Origin: Streptomyces sp. NRRL B-1347
GTDB lineage: Bacteria > Actinomycetota > Actinomycetes > Streptomycetales > Streptomycetaceae
Direction of reading: 5' to 3'
Assembly: GCF_000720325.1 (NCBI RefSeq)
Contig: NZ_JOJM01000041.1
Coordinates: 1-64,000, forward strand
Length of the DNA: 64,000 bases
In this document: piece after piece, positions 28,260 through 36,307 of the stretch
Layout of the letters: the number at the start of each line of letters is the position of its first letter
How positions within the stretch are numbered: position 1 is the stretch's first letter
The notes under the pieces: model-generated
What the model saw: only the letters and a program-made list of their open reading frames with translations
The model's database searches: none
Told to the model about the DNA's origin: nothing
Translations under genes and position numbers: made by a program

Positions 28260-29267
28260 ATGCCTGCCGACGCCGCCCCCGTTGAGTCCCGCCGTGCGCG
28301 GCGGTCGCTGGGGCGCGGGCCCGGGGCGGACGTCCTCCCGGAGCCCCAGGACGTCTCCCCGGCCCCTCAGGACGCCCCGCCGGAGCCCCAGGGCGGTGCC
28401 CCGGCAGACCCCGGTGGGCCCCCAGCGGACTCCGCTGGGCACGACGCGTCACCGGACGACGGGCGCTTCAAGGTCCGCCTCGCCAACTTCGAGGGCCCCT
28501 TCGACCTGCTGCTCCAGCTCATCGCCAAGCACAAGCTGGACGTCACCGAGGTCGCGCTGTCCAAGGTGACCGACGAGTTCATGGCGCACATCCGGGCCAT
28601 GGGGCCGGACTGGGACCTGGACCAGACGACCGAGTTCCTGGTGGTCGCCGCGACGCTGCTCGACCTGAAGGCGGCCCGTCTCCTGCCCGCGGCCGAGGTC
28701 GAGGACGAGGCCGACCTGGCGCTGCTCGAAGCACGGGACCTGCTGTTCGCGCGGCTGCTCCAGTACCGCGCGTACAAGCAGATCGCCGACATCTTCAGCG
28801 GCCGCCTCGACGACGAGGCGCGCCGCTACCCGCGGACCGTCGGCCTGGAACCGCACCACGCCGAGCTGCTGCCCGAGGTCGTCATCAGCATCGGCGCCGA
28901 GGGGTTCGCCAAGCTCGCCGTGAAGGCGATGCAGCCCAGGGCCAAGCCCCAGGTGTACGTCGACCACATCCACGCGCCGCTGGTCTCCGTGCGGGAGCAG
29001 GCCGCCGTGGTCGTGGCCCGGCTGCGGGAGCGCGGCGAGGCCAGCTTCCGGAGCCTGATCGAGGAGCTGGGGCCCGACGACACCCTGACCGTCGTGGCGC
29101 GCTTCCTGGCCCTCCTGGAGCTCTACCGGGAGAAGGCCGTCGCCCTGGACCAGGAGGACGCCCTCGGCGAGCTGACGGTGCGCTGGACGGGCGGGGACGG
29201 CGACGGCGAGCCGACCGTGACCGATGAGTTCGACCGGGCCCCCGAGCCGGATCAGGAGAAGCCGTGA
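28260..29267 (+). CDS. scpA: Segregation and condensation protein A
   Basis: A 335-residue kleisin subunit of SMC-ScpAB. A Pro-rich extension (about 65 residues) precedes FKVRLANFEGPFDLLLQLIAK, the family's N-terminal signature; TEFLVVAATLLDLKAARLLP and a C-terminal winged-helix region (SFRSLIEELGPDDTLTVVARF in part) follow. ATG 28260 is preferred, with GGGAA at 28250-28254; TTG 28245 is possible. It overlaps scpB by four bases. Confidence 0.92.
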   Translation: MPADAAPVESRRARRSLGRGPGADVLPEPQDVSPAPQDAPPEPQGGAPADPGGPPADSAGHDASPDDGRFKVRLANFEGPFDLLLQLIAKHKLDVTEVALSKVTDEFMAHIRAMGPDWDLDQTTEFLVVAATLLDLKAARLLPAAEVEDEADLALLEARDLLFARLLQYRAYKQIADIFSGRLDDEARRYPRTVGLEPHHAELLPEVVISIGAEGFAKLAVKAMQPRAKPQVYVDHIHAPLVSVREQAAVVVARLRERGEASFRSLIEELGPDDTLTVVARFLALLELYREKAVALDQEDALGELTVRWTGGDGDGEPTVTDEFDRAPEPDQEKP

Positions 29268-29911
29268 GCATCGAGAGCCCCGCGGGGGAGCTGCGGGCCG
29301 AGGTCGTGGACCTGGAGCTGAGGCCCGCCCTCGAGGCCGTCCTCATGGTCGTGGACGAGCCCGCGACCGAGGAGCACCTGGCGAAGGTCCTCCAGCGGCC
29401 CCGGCGGGCCGTCGCGGACGCGCTGCGCGAGCTCGCCGACGAGTACACCGCCCAGGGCCGCGGCTTCGAGCTGCGCCTGGTGGCGGGGGGCTGGCGGTAC
29501 TACACGCGCCCCGCGTACGCGCCCGCGGTCGAGGGCTTCGTCCTGGACGGGCAGCACGCCCGGCTCACCCAGGCGGCTCTGGAGACGCTCGCCGTCGTCG
29601 CCTACCGCCAGCCGGTCAGCCGCTCCCGGGTCTCAGCGGTGCGCGGAGTGAACTGCGACGGGGTCATGCGCACCCTCCTCCAGCGCGGTCTGGTGGAGGA
29701 GGCGGGCGCGGAACCCGAAACAGGTGCGATCCTGTACAGGACGACGAACTACTTCCTGGAGCGGATGGGCCTGCGCGGCCTGGACGAGCTCCCGGAGCTC
29801 GCGCCCTTCCTCCCGGAGGCGGAGGCGATCGAGGCCGAGACGCAGGAGGGACTTCCGTCGTTCGATCCGGACGCGCCCGACGCCCCGGACGAGAAGACGC
29901 AGACGACCTAA
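29264..29911 (+). CDS. scpB: Segregation and condensation protein B
   Basis: A 215-residue ScpB with tandem winged helices: LRPALEAVLMVVDEPATEEH at the start, ARLTQAALETLAVVAYRQPV with SRSRVSAVRGVNCDGVMRTL, then LYRTTNYFLERMGL. GTG 29264 overlaps the scpA stop (GTGA), ensuring balanced expression with the kleisin. The acidic C-terminal tail is disordered. Confidence 0.93.
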   Translation: MSIESPAGELRAEVVDLELRPALEAVLMVVDEPATEEHLAKVLQRPRRAVADALRELADEYTAQGRGFELRLVAGGWRYYTRPAYAPAVEGFVLDGQHARLTQAALETLAVVAYRQPVSRSRVSAVRGVNCDGVMRTLLQRGLVEEAGAEPETGAILYRTTNYFLERMGLRGLDELPELAPFLPEAEAIEAETQEGLPSFDPDAPDAPDEKTQTT

Positions 29912-29923
29912 GACGGAACTTTG

Positions 29924-31132
29924 ATGCGAAGCAGCAGCGGCAGGAACAGCAGCGGAAACAACGGCGGGAGCCGTGGTGGCAACAGCGGCGGCCGCGGCAA
30001 CAGTGGCGGCCGCCCCGGCGGTGGCGGCCGGGGCAACAGCGGCGGCCGCCCCACCGGCGGTGGCCGCGGCGGCAGCGGTGGCGGTGGCCGCGGCGACTAC
30101 CGGGGTGCCGGTGGCGGTCGCGACGACCGGCAGGGCAGCGGCCGCCCCAGCAAGCCCCGCCCCGAGGAGCGGCGCTACGACGTGGGCCCCGGCGCCACCC
30201 AGGACGGCCCGAAGTCGGGCCGCGGCGCCTCGGCGCGCGGCGGCGCCAAGGGCGGCCCCAAGCGCGGCCAGGACCAGCGCGGCGGCGGCCGCGGCCGCCC
30301 GGCGCCCGCGTACTCGCGCGAGTACGAGACGCGCGCAGAGGAGCGCAACCGCGAGCGGTACGCGGGCAAGAAGGACGTGAAGCTCCCCAAGACCTTCCCC
30401 GGCGCCGAGCAGGAGGGCGAGCGCCTGCAGAAGGTCCTCGCCCGCGCGGGCTACGGCTCCCGGCGCGCCTGCGAGGAGCTGATCGAGCAGGCCCGGGTCG
30501 AGGTCAACGGCGAGATCGTCCTGGAGCAGGGCCTGCGGGTCGAGCCGGACAAGGACGAGATCAAGGTCGACGGCCTGACCGTGGCCACGCAGTCGTACCA
30601 GTTCTTCGCCCTGAACAAGCCCGCGGGCGTCGTCTCCACCATGGAGGACAACGAGGGCCGCCAGTGCCTTGGCGACTACACGAACAACCGCGAGACGCGC
30701 CTGTTCCACGTGGGGCGGCTCGACACCGAGACCGAGGGCGTCATCCTGCTCACCAACCACGGTGAGCTGGCCCACCGCCTGACCCACCCCAAGTACGGCG
30801 TGAAGAAGGTCTACCTCGCGCACATCGTCGGCCCGATCCCGCGCGACCTGGGCAAGCAGCTCAAGGACGGCATCCAGCTGGAGGACGGCTACGCCCGCGC
30901 GGACCACTTCCGCGTCGTCGAGCAGACCGGCAAGAACTACCTGGTCGAGGTCACCCTGCACGAGGGCCGCAAGCACATCGTGCGCCGCATGCTCGCCGAG
31001 GCCGGGTTCCCCGTCGACAAGCTGGTGCGGGTCGCCTTCGGCCCGATCACGCTCGGCGACCAGAAGTCGGGCTGGCTGCGCCGCCTGTCCAACACCGAGG
31101 TCGGCATGCTGATGAAGGAAGTCGACCTGTAG
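29924..31132 (+). CDS. rluB: Large-subunit rRNA pseudouridine synthase (RluB type) with Gly/Arg/Asn-rich N-terminus
   Basis: A 402-residue protein. Residues about 1-150 are low complexity (SGGRGNSGG, RGGSGGGG, then R/K-rich). An S4 domain (ERLQKVLARAGYGSRRACEE) and the RsuA/RluB catalytic domain follow: KPAGVVSTMEDNEGR, HVGRLDTETEGVILLTNHGE with the catalytic Asp, and TLHEGRKHIVRRML. It modifies a uridine in 23S rRNA; the exact site is inferred from the family. ATG 29924 is chosen over the adjacent TTG 29921. It is 12 bases after scpB and overlaps the next gene by one base. Confidence 0.9.
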   Translation: MRSSSGRNSSGNNGGSRGGNSGGRGNSGGRPGGGGRGNSGGRPTGGGRGGSGGGGRGDYRGAGGGRDDRQGSGRPSKPRPEERRYDVGPGATQDGPKSGRGASARGGAKGGPKRGQDQRGGGRGRPAPAYSREYETRAEERNRERYAGKKDVKLPKTFPGAEQEGERLQKVLARAGYGSRRACEELIEQARVEVNGEIVLEQGLRVEPDKDEIKVDGLTVATQSYQFFALNKPAGVVSTMEDNEGRQCLGDYTNNRETRLFHVGRLDTETEGVILLTNHGELAHRLTHPKYGVKKVYLAHIVGPIPRDLGKQLKDGIQLEDGYARADHFRVVEQTGKNYLVEVTLHEGRKHIVRRMLAEAGFPVDKLVRVAFGPITLGDQKSGWLRRLSNTEVGMLMKEVDL

Positions 31133-31893
31133 TGCTCACGGAGTCGGTGGTGGACGCGCTCGACCTGGGCGCCGTCGCGGGGGAGCAGAGCGACCCCCTG
31201 CTGTTCGCGACCGTGTCGGGAGCCCATCTGTACGGGTTCCCGTCCCGGGACTCGGACGTGGACCTGCGGGGCGTCCACCTGCTGCCGGTGGCCGACCTGG
31301 TCGGCCTCCGGGAGCCCCAGGAGACCCGGTCCTCGATGTGGGACCGGGACGGGGTCGAGATGGACCTGGTCACGCACGACCTGCGCAAGTTCGCGCGCCT
31401 GATGCTGCGGCACAACGGCTACGTCCTGGAGCAGCTGCTCTCCCCGCTGGTCGCGCACACCACCGACACCCACGCGGAGCTGGTCGCCCTCGCGCCCACC
31501 GTTCTGACCAGCCACCACGCGCACCACTACCGGGGCTTCGCGCACACGCAGTGGCGGCTGTTCGAGAAGAACGGCGAGCTGAAGCCGCTGCTGTACACCT
31601 TCCGCGTGCTGCTCACCGGCATCCACCTGATGCGCGGCGGCGGCGTCGTCGCGCATCTGCCCACGCTGGTGGACGAGGTCGGCGAGGCGCCCGCCTATCT
31701 GCCCGACCTCGTCGCCGCCAAGCGGGAGGCCGAGCACGGCGGTGCCGCGGTGGACCGGAGGCGGGTGGCCGCCGACGTCGAGCGGCTGCACGCCGCCCTG
31801 GACGAGGCGCGGGCGGCCTCAGCCCTGCCGGGCGTCCACACCGCGTACGACGCCGTGCACGACCTGGTCGTCCGCGTACGCCTGGAGGGCTGA
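31132..31893 (+). CDS. Predicted nucleotidyltransferase (pol beta superfamily, COG3541-like), copy 1
   Basis: A 253-residue protein with the nucleotidyltransferase G-S/A-x-x-x-G ... D-x-D pattern: VSGAHLYGFPSRDSDVDLRG. Later blocks EMDLVTHDLRKFARLMLRHNGYVLE (in part) and YRGFAHTQWRLFEKNGELKP match the same family as the next gene. Substrate unknown. GTG 31132 overlaps the rluB stop by one base, so it ends the parA-scpAB-rluB operon. Its last 75 bases overlap the 3' end of a homologous gene on the other strand. Confidence 0.78.
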   Translation: MLTESVVDALDLGAVAGEQSDPLLFATVSGAHLYGFPSRDSDVDLRGVHLLPVADLVGLREPQETRSSMWDRDGVEMDLVTHDLRKFARLMLRHNGYVLEQLLSPLVAHTTDTHAELVALAPTVLTSHHAHHYRGFAHTQWRLFEKNGELKPLLYTFRVLLTGIHLMRGGGVVAHLPTLVDEVGEAPAYLPDLVAAKREAEHGGAAVDRRRVAADVERLHAALDEARAASALPGVHTAYDAVHDLVVRVRLEG

Positions 31894-32565
31894 CGCCCGG
31901 CGGGCGCGGTACAGGAAGTCCTCGACGCGGCGGCGGTCCGGCTCCGGCGGCAGCGGGGTGCGGGCCGCCGCCGCTTCGCACTCCTCGGCGAGCCGGGTCA
32001 TCCGGGACTCCACCTCGGGCCAGGGCACCTCGCCGCGCTTGACGGCGAGCAGCGGCTCGCGCCCGGCGCCCACGTCCAGGGTCAGTTCGCCGGTCAGGAG
32101 CAGATCGCGGCAGCAGGCGAGCAGCCGCAGCAGGTGCATGGCGTGCTTCCAGCGCGGGGCGCCGTGCGTGCGGACGTCGGCGTCGAGCTTCTTGCGCTGG
32201 CCGAGGGCGTAGCGGGCGAAGGTCTCGTGGGCCTGCCGGGACAGGAACGCCCCGCGCAGGGCGAGCAGCTCGCGGCCGGTGTCCGTGACGTGTTCGACGA
32301 GCGGGGAGTGCAGGCACTCCAGGATGTTCGGATTGGCGCGCAGGGCCAGCTCGCAGAAGCGCTCCAGCTCCCAGCCGAACTGCTCGTCCGCCGGTCCTTC
32401 GACGTGCGTGGGCGGCTTCTCGAAGCGCCAGTACAGCGGGGTCGGCGCGAGGAACACGCCCCTGCGGTCGGTGTCGCTGTCCTCCGTGGCCAGCCCGAAG
32501 GCGCGCGACCCCATCACACAGGCGTAGATCGTGTGGTCGCGGACCAGGTCCTGGGGGTTGTCCAT
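31819..32565 (-). CDS. Predicted nucleotidyltransferase (pol beta superfamily, COG3541-like), copy 2
   Basis: A 248-residue homologue of the preceding gene: MGSRAFGLATEDSDTDRRGV carries the GS and DxD residues, and LALRANPNILECLHSPLVEH parallels copy 1's LRHNGYVLEQLLSPLVAH. The ATG is at 32565. It is convergent with copy 1 and shares 75 bases of coding sequence with it on opposite strands. Such paired genes are also seen as a tandem in other bacteria; their role is unknown. Confidence 0.8.
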   Translation of the reverse strand: MDNPQDLVRDHTIYACVMGSRAFGLATEDSDTDRRGVFLAPTPLYWRFEKPPTHVEGPADEQFGWELERFCELALRANPNILECLHSPLVEHVTDTGRELLALRGAFLSRQAHETFARYALGQRKKLDADVRTHGAPRWKHAMHLLRLLACCRDLLLTGELTLDVGAGREPLLAVKRGEVPWPEVESRMTRLAEECEAAAARTPLPPEPDRRRVEDFLYRARRASALQAYADDQVVHGVVRGVDARQG

Positions 32566-32586
32566 CTCCGGAGCGTACGCGGTTGG

Positions 32587-33042
32587 TCAGGTGAGCCTGA
32601 TCGCGTTTCCCGTGACGTCGATGCCGCGTGGGGCCAGCGGGCGCGGTGCGGGGCCGCCCGTCACCGAGGCGTCCGTCACGCTGAACCTGCTGCCGTGGCA
32701 GGGGCAGTTGATCGTGCCGTCGGACACGTCGCGGACCGTGCAGCCCTGGTGCGTGCAGACCGCGGAGAACGCCTTGAAGTCCCCCTTCTCGGGCTGGGTG
32801 ACCACGACCTTCTCGTCCTCGAAGACCTTGCCGCCGCCGACCGGGATCTCGGCCGTCCTGGCCAGCGGCGGCGCCTTGGACGGCTGCTTGCCGGGGGCGC
32901 CGCCGCCGGAGGACGGGGGCGTGGACTCGGGCGGGTCCTGCGCGGCCCCTTCGTCGCCGTACTTGTCGCACGCGGCGGCCGCCGCCGCGAGTGCCGCCGC
33001 GGTGAGCGCCGCCCGCCGGGTGGGCCGCCCGCCGCCGCTCAC
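32587..33042 (-). CDS. Rieske [2Fe-2S] domain lipoprotein/Tat-exported protein
   Basis: A 151-residue protein. The N-terminus has a Tat-like TRRAALT and a hydrophobic Ala run ending AAAAC, consistent with export and lipidation. A Pro/Gly linker leads to a Rieske domain with CTHQGC and CPCHGSRF, the two Cys-His ligand pairs plus the extra disulfide cysteines seen in respiratory-type Rieske proteins. GTG 33042 overlaps the upstream membrane protein's stop by four bases. It probably passes electrons at the outer membrane face; the partner is unknown. Confidence 0.88.
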   Translation of the reverse strand: MSGGGRPTRRAALTAAALAAAAAACDKYGDEGAAQDPPESTPPSSGGGAPGKQPSKAPPLARTAEIPVGGGKVFEDEKVVVTQPEKGDFKAFSAVCTHQGCTVRDVSDGTINCPCHGSRFSVTDASVTGGPAPRPLAPRGIDVTGNAIRLT

Positions 33043-33620
33043 GTCGTCACCCCGACCGTACGGAAGAACCACAGCGCCGAGGTCACCCACACCACGGTGA
33101 GCACCGCGAAGACCAGGCCGCCCACCAGCGGCAGCAGCCAGCCGGGCAGCCGCGCCGAGCGGAGCAGCAGCATCTTGGCGCTGAACGCGCCGAAGAAGAA
33201 GCAGCCGAGGAAGGAGTGCCACAGCACGCGCGTCGAGTACGTCTGGTAGCCGAGCGCGTAGAGGCAGTGCACCGCGACCGGCACGGCCACCAGGAACGCG
33301 ATCCGGCCCGACCAGCGGTGCAGCGCCGCCGACCAGGAGGGCCCCGGCAGCTTCCCGTAGACCATGAGGGCCGAGCCGACCTGGATCAGCGCGAAGCCGA
33401 CCGCGGTGGTGGCGAGCCAGGACTTCACGGCGCTGGTGGAGCTGAAGCCCGCGAGGTTGAAGGCGGTGCCCTCGGGGTCGTGGACCTTGCCGTACGCGCC
33501 GAGGCCGACGGCCACGGCGGCCGCGACCAGGGCGGGCACCAGATAGCGCGCCGGGTGCTCGCGGCGCGGGCCCGTGGGGAAGCCGGCGCCTTGGGTGGGG
33601 GCGTTGGGGTCGACGCTCAC
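33039..33620 (-). CDS. DUF6529-like integral membrane protein
   Basis: A 193-residue membrane protein with about five spans (YLVPALVAAAVAVGLGAYG, WLATTAVGFALIQVGSALMV, IAFLVAVPVAVHCLYALGY and others). Histidines in HRWSGRIAFL, VHCLYALGY and LWHSFLGCFFFG could ligate haem as in cytochrome b561-like folds, though this is inference. It overlaps the Rieske gene by four bases, so the two likely form one membrane redox unit. Confidence 0.75.
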   Translation of the reverse strand: MSVDPNAPTQGAGFPTGPRREHPARYLVPALVAAAVAVGLGAYGKVHDPEGTAFNLAGFSSTSAVKSWLATTAVGFALIQVGSALMVYGKLPGPSWSAALHRWSGRIAFLVAVPVAVHCLYALGYQTYSTRVLWHSFLGCFFFGAFSAKMLLLRSARLPGWLLPLVGGLVFAVLTVVWVTSALWFFRTVGVTT

Positions 33621-33662
33621 GGGGCCTCCCGGGGCGGGCGCGGATGGGTGCGGGCGGGGCGC

Positions 33663-34328
33663 TCAGGGCACGACGGGGCGGGCGGTGAGGCGGCCGCCGC
33701 CGGGCAGCCGGACGGCGCCCGTGGCGGGGTCGAGGCGGGGAGCCGCGGTGGGCTCGCCGTCGCGGCTGAGGACGCCGACCTGGCTGCCGTCGGGCTGGAC
33801 GATCCAGCCGCCGTCGAGGCGCTCGCCGCGGACCTCGGACGTCGCGCGGTACAGCCCCGCGGGCTTCTTCGCCCGGGGGGCGGTGAAGGGCCGGGCCTTG
33901 TCGCGGACGTCGACCGTGCCGCGGACCGTGTCGCCCTTGACGCGCCCGTCGAGTTCGGCGCCGCCCTTGCCGGTCAGCTTCAGCGAGCCGTCGTCCTCGA
34001 CGTCGCCCTTCAGCCAGGCCTCGGTGGTCCTGCCGTCGCAGTAGTACGCCGTGGCCTTGCCGGCGCGCAGCGTGATGGCGACGGAGGCGGTGTCGTCGTC
34101 CGTGCGGCCCGTGTACCTGCCGTCGGCGGGCGGCCGCGGCTTCTTCGACGGGGACGGCTTCGCCGAAGGACTCGCGGTCGCGGTGGGCGGCGGCGAGGGC
34201 TCGGCGGCGTCGGACGAGGAGTCGCCGTACGACGTGCTGCCCGACCCCGTGGTCGCGTTGAGCGACAGCATGAACAGGGCGAGCAGCAGCCCGCCGAGCA
34301 GCGTGAACAAGGGTCCTGAGCGCTTCAT
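33663..34328 (-). CDS. Hypothetical membrane-anchored secreted protein
   Basis: A 221-residue protein with an N-terminal membrane anchor or signal (PLFTLLGGLLLALFMLSLNA), a Ser/Pro/Lys-rich linker (about residues 30-70), and a beta-rich domain with GRYTGRTDDDTASVAITLRA, a possible immunoglobulin-like or lipocalin-like fold. A single Cys (AYYCDGR) is present. ATG 34328 follows a G-rich ribosome-binding site. No family is recognised. It lies upstream of the DUF6529-Rieske pair with a 42-base gap and may be co-transcribed. Confidence 0.7.
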   Translation of the reverse strand: MKRSGPLFTLLGGLLLALFMLSLNATTGSGSTSYGDSSSDAAEPSPPPTATASPSAKPSPSKKPRPPADGRYTGRTDDDTASVAITLRAGKATAYYCDGRTTEAWLKGDVEDDGSLKLTGKGGAELDGRVKGDTVRGTVDVRDKARPFTAPRAKKPAGLYRATSEVRGERLDGGWIVQPDGSQVGVLSRDGEPTAAPRLDPATGAVRLPGGGRLTARPVVP

Positions 34329-34541
34329 ACGTCCCCCCGGGGCGCGTGGCCTGCCCCCTCCATGCAAGCCGACCCGCACCCTGGCGTCCAGGGGCGCACG
34401 GGGGCTGTGCACGTGTGGTGCGGGTGGGTTCCGCGCCGGTCGCTCCGAGTGGCGGGGCGCGGCGGTCCGGGTGACATTGGCAGGGTCCGGGGCCCCTGGC
34501 CCGCGGGGCGGGGCCCGGCCGGCGAAGCGAAAGGCACGACC

Positions 34542-34961
34542 ATGGCGGGTAACGATCTCGGTGGCCTCCTCGGCGGTCTCCTCGGCGGGGGCCAGCAGGG
34601 AGGGGGCTCGTCGGGCGGCGGCGGCAACATCCTCGGTGCCCTGCTCGGCGCGCTGATGAGCAAGGGCGGCGGGAGCAACCCGCTGGGCGGCCTCCTCGAC
34701 GGGCTGACCAAGGCCGGGCTCGCCGACCAGGCCCAGTCGTGGGTCGGCTCCGGCGAGAACCAGCCGGTGTCCGGCGCGCAGGTCAAGGAGGCGCTGCCCG
34801 ACGCCACGCTCCAGCAGGTCGCCGAGGACGCCGGGGTCTCGCCCGAGCAGGCCGCCGACGAGATCGCCCAGCAGCTGCCCCAGGTCGTCGACAAGCTCAC
34901 CCCGGGCGGACAGGTGCCGAGCGGCTCCCTGGAGGACATCATCAGGCAGCAGCAGCTCTGA
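34542..34961 (+). CDS. DUF937/YidB-like protein
   Basis: A 139-residue protein. Residues 1-55 are Gly/Leu repeats (NDLGGLLGGLLGGG, GGNILGALLGALMSKGGG). The second half, KAGLADQAQSWVGSGENQPV followed by EALPDATLQQVAEDAGVSPE and ADEIAQQLPQVVDKLTPGG, is the YidB/DUF937 helical domain. Function unknown; the same domain occurs widely in proteobacteria. AAAGG precedes ATG 34542. Confidence 0.8.
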   Translation: MAGNDLGGLLGGLLGGGQQGGGSSGGGGNILGALLGALMSKGGGSNPLGGLLDGLTKAGLADQAQSWVGSGENQPVSGAQVKEALPDATLQQVAEDAGVSPEQAADEIAQQLPQVVDKLTPGGQVPSGSLEDIIRQQQL

Positions 34962-35018
34962 GGCCGCACGCGGCCGGTGCGCGGCGACCGTCTCGGCAGA
35001 CGGGCGCCGCGCACCCGT

Positions 35019-35090
35019 GTCACCAGCGGTGACTAGGCTGTACGTCCATCAAGACCCGATGTGCGGTACGTACATCACGACCCGATGTGC
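35019..35090 (+). promoter_or_regulatory. tyrA upstream region: inverted repeat, -10 and 24-bp tandem repeats
   Basis: A perfect inverted repeat GTCACC-AGC-GGTGAC (35019-35033) abuts TAGGCT (35034-35039), a likely -10. Two direct copies of about 24 bases follow at 35041-35064 and 35067-35090; they share ACCCGATGTGC and differ at two positions. They end 31 bases before the tyrA start and would lie in the leader RNA, either as DNA operators or RNA elements. Confidence 0.55.
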
Positions 35091-35121
35091 ACACGCACGG
35101 AAGCTACGGGGACATCGCCCA

Positions 35122-36207
35122 GTGAGAACAGCCCTCGTCATCGGCACCGGCCTCATCGGCACCTCGGCCGCCCTGGCCCTGGCCCGCCGCGGCGTCGCCG
35201 TCCACCTCGCCGACCACGACACCGAGCAGGCCCGCACGGCCGCCGCGCTCGGCGCCGGGACCGCGGCGGAGCCCGATGGCCCCGTCGACCTGTGCGTGGT
35301 GGCGGTGCCGCCCGCGCACGTCGCCGCCACCCTCGCCGACGCCATGCGCCGCGGCGTCGCCCGCGGCTACCTGGACGTCGCGAGCGTCAAGGGCGGACCG
35401 CGCCGCGACCTCGAGGCGCTCGGCCTCGACCTGACGCCGTACATCGGCACGCACCCCATGTCGGGGCGCGAGCGCAGCGGGCCCCTCGCCGCGTCCGCCG
35501 ACCTCTTCGAGGGCCGCCCCTGGGTGCTCACGCCCACCCGGGACACCGACACCGAGGTGCTGAACCTCGCCCTGGAGCTGGTCGCCCAGTGCCGGGCCGT
35601 GCCCGTCGTCATGGACGCCGACGCGCACGACCGGGCCGTCGCCCTCGTCTCGCACATGCCGCACCTGGTCTCCAGCATGGTCGCGGCCCGCCTGGAGAAC
35701 GCCGAGGAGTCGGCGGTCCGGCTGTGCGGCCAGGGCATCCGCGACGTCACCCGCATCGCCGCGTCCGACCCGCGGATGTGGATCGACATCCTCTCCGCCA
35801 ACCCGGGCCCGGTCGCCGACCTGCTCGCGGACGTCGCCGCCGACCTCCAGGAGACCGTCGCCGCGCTGCGGGGCCTGGAGTCGGCCGACGCGTCCGAGCG
35901 GCTCGACGGCGCCACCGGCGTGGAGAACGTGCTGCGGCGCGGCAACGCGGGCCAGGCCCGGGTGCCCGGCAAGCACGGCTCCGCCCCCTTGGCGTACGAG
36001 GTCGTGGCCGTCCTCATCAACGACCAGCCGGGCCAGCTGGCCCGGATCTTCGCCGACGCGGAGCGCGCCGGGGTCAACGTCGAGGACGTCCGCATGGAGC
36101 ACGCCACCGGCCAGCAGGCCGGTCTGGTCCAGCTCATGGTCGAGCCCGCGGCGGCGCCGCCGCTGGCCGCGGCGCTACGGGAGCGGGGCTGGTCGCTGCG
36201 GCCGTAG
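35122..36207 (+). CDS. tyrA: Prephenate dehydrogenase with C-terminal ACT domain
   Basis: A 361-residue NAD(P)-dependent enzyme of tyrosine biosynthesis. The Rossmann motif is VIGTGLIGTSAALALARRG; YIGTHPMSGRERSGPLAA contains the catalytic His/Arg region; SHMPHLVSSMVAARL is typical. The last 80 residues (YEVVAVLINDQPGQLARIFA) form an ACT domain for amino-acid feedback. GTG 35122 gives the compact Rossmann start; longer readings through the tandem repeats are unlikely. Confidence 0.93.
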   Translation: MRTALVIGTGLIGTSAALALARRGVAVHLADHDTEQARTAAALGAGTAAEPDGPVDLCVVAVPPAHVAATLADAMRRGVARGYLDVASVKGGPRRDLEALGLDLTPYIGTHPMSGRERSGPLAASADLFEGRPWVLTPTRDTDTEVLNLALELVAQCRAVPVVMDADAHDRAVALVSHMPHLVSSMVAARLENAEESAVRLCGQGIRDVTRIAASDPRMWIDILSANPGPVADLLADVAADLQETVAALRGLESADASERLDGATGVENVLRRGNAGQARVPGKHGSAPLAYEVVAVLINDQPGQLARIFADAERAGVNVEDVRMEHATGQQAGLVQLMVEPAAAPPLAAALRERGWSLRP

Positions 36208-36307
36208 TGGTGGCCAGACGAGGGCCGGGGCGGGAGCCAGTAACCTTGTGCGGGGCGTCGCGCACGTCCCCCACCCACCCGCGCCCCGAGAAAGGCACCC
36301 GCAGCCC

